NCBI GenBank assembly: GCA_002373815.1
Contig: DFKH01000033.1
Location: 1-7,899 of the forward strand
Direction of reading: 5' to 3'
Origin: Alphaproteobacteria bacterium UBA3650
Lineage (GTDB): Bacteria > Pseudomonadota > Alphaproteobacteria > CAAHEQ01 > UBA3637
DNA length: 7,899 nt
Of the stretch, positions 6,512-7,899 are shown in pieces. The position numbers and the translations under genes are program-made. Position 1 is the first letter of the stretch, and each line of letters starts with the position of its first letter. The notes beneath the pieces were generated by a model, which saw only the letters and a list, made by a program, of their open reading frames with translations, did not search any database and was not told the origin of the DNA.

Positions 6512-6539
6512 TTGACAATGTCGGCGAGTATGTTATACT
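6512..6539 (+). promoter_or_regulatory. strong sigma70-type promoter inside the 6506-6824 spacer
   Basis: A perfect TTGACA (6512-6517), 16-bp spacer and TATACT (6534-6539) begin just seven bases after the ferritin-like gene stops. Transcription would start close to 6546. The first ATG also lies at 6546, so either a leaderless short frame or a non-coding transcript is produced. The next strong terminator is at 6760-6801. Confidence 0.7.
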
Positions 6540-6684
6540 ACCCCTATGAAATGCTGTGTGACCTCATCTTTGCAAAATACGATTTATCAAAATAAGTATT
6601 TGATAAATAAGGATAATTTTGTGATGGGGGGGGGTATTGCTTAGCCTTTCATAGCGGGGCGCAACGCGCACGGCTTGATATAAA

Positions 6685-6748
6685 TGTCATCCTGAACGAA
6701 CGTGAAGAATCTTGTAAGATTCTTCGGGATGAATCCCTCAGAATGACG
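6685..6748. repeat. imperfect palindromic interspersed repeat (MITE- or REP-like)
   Basis: Outer arms GTCATCCTGA (6686-6695) and TCAGAATGAC (6738-6747) pair at nine of ten positions. Inside lies a perfect ten-base inverted repeat GAAGAATCTT/AAGATTCTTC (6704-6713, 6716-6725), then the small palindrome GGGATGAATCCC (6726-6737). The whole would fold as a three-way junction or cruciform. From memory, the form TGTCATCCTGA...GAAG(A/G)ATCT...CAGAATGACG is a short interspersed repeat seen between genes in many unrelated bacteria. No transposase or target duplication is visible in the window, and this is the only copy. Confidence 0.65.
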
Positions 6749-6759
6749 ATGATCAACCA

Positions 6760-6801
6760 AACACCGACTGATATGCATGGTGCATACAGCGGTGTTTTTT
6801 T
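6760..6801 (+). terminator. strong intrinsic terminator just before the coiled-coil gene
   Basis: The stem is built of AACACCG/CGGTGTT, CTG/CAG and TATGCA/TGCATA, 16 pairs in all, interrupted only by two bulged A bases (6767, 6771) and closed by a TGG loop. Seven T residues follow (6795-6801). It is the strongest terminator in the window and lies upstream, not downstream, of the nearest gene on its strand that lacks an obvious promoter. Confidence 0.85.
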
Positions 6802-6824
6802 ATAACTAAATAAGGAGAATGAAT

Positions 6825-7625
6825 ATGGATGATATGAAAACATTAGCAGACAAGATGTATCGTTTGAGTACAGATTTTGCGCATTATATGAGAGAACAAG
6901 CTAAACGTGATCAGGTGATGCAAGATTTACTTAAAGAGGTCCAAAAATTAAGAACAGCGAACACACATCTTGAAGAACAAAATGTAGAATTACGAAGAGA
7001 TCTTTCAACGATGCGTCAGGAAATGAAGGAAGAAATGAGACGCGATCTTCCGAAGAGGATGGAAAGTTTTATTCAGGGAGAATTTGGAAAATTTGCAAAT
7101 TTTTTGCAATCACAGCAAATGAAAAATACAAAGCCAACAAAAACACCAGCATTGGCACAAAAAATATCACAACAAGAGTACGTTGGTACTGATCCGAATG
7201 GTTATGAACGCTTTGAAACAAACGATGCTGGGAAAAAAGAAATATGTGCGTGTGATTCTGAGGGAAATTTGATATACAAGGAAACAGCACAAAAGGCTCC
7301 TCATTATGATTATAAATTGAGGCGTTATTGCAATGGATTGTGTGTGCAAATAATTGATCATGCCGGCGAAAAAGGGGTGATGATTGCAACGGATAAGAAA
7401 AAATATTCTGTTAAAGATGGAACCCCACAGGCAAAAGTGTGTTATTGCTTGGATAAAGATGGAAATGTTGATCCGGGTACTGTTGTAATTGTGCGAGAGT
7501 TAAAACAAGGTGTGCTGGCAATGGGTTCAAAGGGCATGGAAACTGTGAAATTGTTTAATGACATACACAAAAAACATCCAATCGCTTTGACACAATCAAA
7601 GGGAAAGGAGTTGTCCGATAAATAG
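6825..7625 (+). CDS. coiled-coil and cysteine-rich beta-domain protein of unknown function
   Basis: I do not recognise this 266-residue protein. The ATG at 6825 is chosen over the one at 6819 because AAGGAG (6812-6817) is seven bases from the former and only one from the latter. Residues 1-100 are strongly charged and helical, with heptad-like spacing around LLKEVQKLRTANTHLEEQN, so a coiled-coil oligomer is likely. A Lys/Thr/Pro linker follows, then a beta-rich part from about residue 118. That part has two related motifs, C141-A-C143-D-S-E-G-N and C206-Y-C208-L-D-K-D-G-N, with C169-N-G-L-C173 between them. Such paired cysteines could bind a metal or redox partner, but that is inference. There is no signal peptide or membrane span, so it is probably cytoplasmic. 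It has no good promoter of its own: a TATAAC at 6801-6806 lacks a -35 box. Expression may depend on read-through of the terminator just upstream. Confidence 0.85.
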   Translation: MDDMKTLADKMYRLSTDFAHYMREQAKRDQVMQDLLKEVQKLRTANTHLEEQNVELRRDLSTMRQEMKEEMRRDLPKRMESFIQGEFGKFANFLQSQQMKNTKPTKTPALAQKISQQEYVGTDPNGYERFETNDAGKKEICACDSEGNLIYKETAQKAPHYDYKLRRYCNGLCVQIIDHAGEKGVMIATDKKKYSVKDGTPQAKVCYCLDKDGNVDPGTVVIVRELKQGVLAMGSKGMETVKLFNDIHKKHPIALTQSKGKELSDK

Positions 7626-7640
7626 AATCCTATAATTTAT

Positions 7641-7668
7641 AAAGCCCCGTTTAATCTGGGCTTTTTTT
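7641..7668. terminator. shared bidirectional terminator between convergent genes
   Basis: The stem AAAGCCC (7641-7647) pairs with GGGCTTT (7658-7664) across a ten-base loop, followed by T residues to 7668. It serves the coiled-coil gene on the plus strand. On the minus strand the same stem is followed by TTTAT and would end ettA transcription. The T run overlaps the last two bases of the ettA stop codon complement, so the two genes are tightly packed. Confidence 0.8.
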
Positions 7669-7899
7669 ATCTCTCAATAGGTTTATATTTAATGCGGTGA
7701 GGTTGGTCGGCATCAATCCCTAAACGGCGTTTGCGATCGGCCTCATATTCCGCATAGTTGCCCTCAAACCATACAACCTGACTATCACCTTCAAAGGCCA
7801 AAATATGCGTGGCCAAACGATCCAAAAACCAACGGTCGTGGCTGGTAATCACAGCGCATCCTGGGAAATCCATTAAGGCTTCTTCCAAAGCGCGCAGAG
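7667..7899 (-). CDS. ettA: energy-dependent translational throttle protein EttA, C-terminal end only
   Basis: Only the last 76 residues are in the window; the gene continues beyond its right edge. EttA is an ABC-F ATPase that binds the ribosomal E site and gates the first steps of elongation according to the ATP/ADP ratio. The visible part starts LRALEEALMDFPG, just after the D-loop of the second ATPase domain. It includes the H-loop SHDRWFLDR with its switch histidine, then ATHILAFEGDSQVVWFEGNY, and ends with RRLGIDADQPHRIKYKPIER, which is highly typical of EttA rather than Uup or other ABC-F proteins. The family is about 555 residues long, so roughly one seventh is seen. A TTG at 7888 is an internal leucine codon, not a start. 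The gene converges on the coiled-coil gene and shares its terminator. Confidence 0.95.
   Translation of the reverse strand, partial: LRALEEALMDFPGCAVITSHDRWFLDRLATHILAFEGDSQVVWFEGNYAEYEADRKRRLGIDADQPHRIKYKPIER

Larger units (their letters stand above)
6546..6801 (+). ncRNA. candidate small RNA or terminating leader, about 255 nt
   Basis: This is the content of the long gene-free stretch 6506-6824. It is bounded by a strong promoter (6512-6539) and a strong terminator (6760-6801), with no convincing gene between. In order it holds an AT-rich first part with a short leaderless reading frame, a G9 tract (6626-6634), a GC-richer patch with a GCGC-AAC-GCGC hairpin (6659-6669), and the palindromic repeat at 6685-6748. 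The terminator ends 23 bp before the coiled-coil gene, so the transcript could be a premature-termination leader for that gene, a free small RNA, or simply 3' sequence of the ferritin-like gene. I found no clear antiterminator pairing by eye and recognise no known RNA family. Confidence 0.4.

Noticed and set aside
6649..6843. Minus-strand 64-codon frame across the palindromic repeat
   Set aside because: The RDSSRRILQDSSRSF-type translation is what the interspersed repeat always yields on this strand, and there is no start signal.
7069..7389. Minus-strand frames of 106 and 64 codons inside the coiled-coil gene
   Set aside because: They are antisense to a gene with good start, stop and terminator, and they have no ribosome binding site and no recognisable protein features.
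1..7899. CRISPR array, integrase, transposase or anti-phage system
   Set aside because: No regularly spaced direct repeats, Cas, recombinase or defence-type domains are visible. The only tandem array is the coding Pro-rich repeat.

Overview
The window looks like a piece of chromosome from an AT-rich alphaproteobacterium, perhaps a host- or gut-associated one. The best evidence is the complete ribosomal protein S4, whose whole sequence, including the C-terminal EPNLVIEFYSR, is of the alphaproteobacterial type without zinc cysteines. An EttA C-terminus of proteobacterial type and a tRNA-Arg(ACG) with alphaproteobacterial 5' half agree. No phage, transposase or plasmid gene is visible. The lineage below class level is inference.

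Layout. A minus-strand tRNA-Arg(ACG) with its own strong promoter lies at 21-94; its 3' acceptor strand no longer matches the 5' strand. A divergent AT-rich spacer carries a sigma70-type promoter (241-268) for a very large gene at 291-5291. This encodes a 1666-residue protein of unknown function: several beta-rich segments joined by Lys/Glu-rich linkers, a six-unit Pro-Gly-Pro array encoded by a 24-bp tandem repeat, one membrane segment near residue 1400, and a probably extracytoplasmic C-terminal domain. It contains an in-frame ribosome binding site and ATG at Met515, which looks like a fossil or still active gene boundary.

A terminator (5307-5337) separates it from rpsD (5489-6118), which has a near-consensus promoter and a leader of about 107 nt with a hairpin and three TATCGG copies. 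After a second terminator comes a 98-residue ferritin-like protein (6209-6505) with the iron-ligand spacing of encapsulated ferritins, though no encapsulin gene is in view.

The 319-bp stretch 6506-6824 is the oddest. It holds a strong promoter, a G9 tract, a GC-richer patch, an imperfect palindromic interspersed repeat (6685-6748) and a strong intrinsic terminator (6760-6801) that ends 23 bp before the next gene. It may be a small RNA, a terminating leader, or the long 3' region of the ferritin-like gene. The next gene (6825-7625) encodes an unknown 266-residue protein with an N-terminal coiled coil and a cysteine-rich beta domain. Finally the 3' end of ettA enters from the right on the minus strand, convergent on a shared terminator.

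The two unknown proteins share a general style (polar, helical or coiled segments plus beta hairpins with D/N-x-x-G-N turns), but nothing shows that they work together. The housekeeping genes appear to be independent transcription units.
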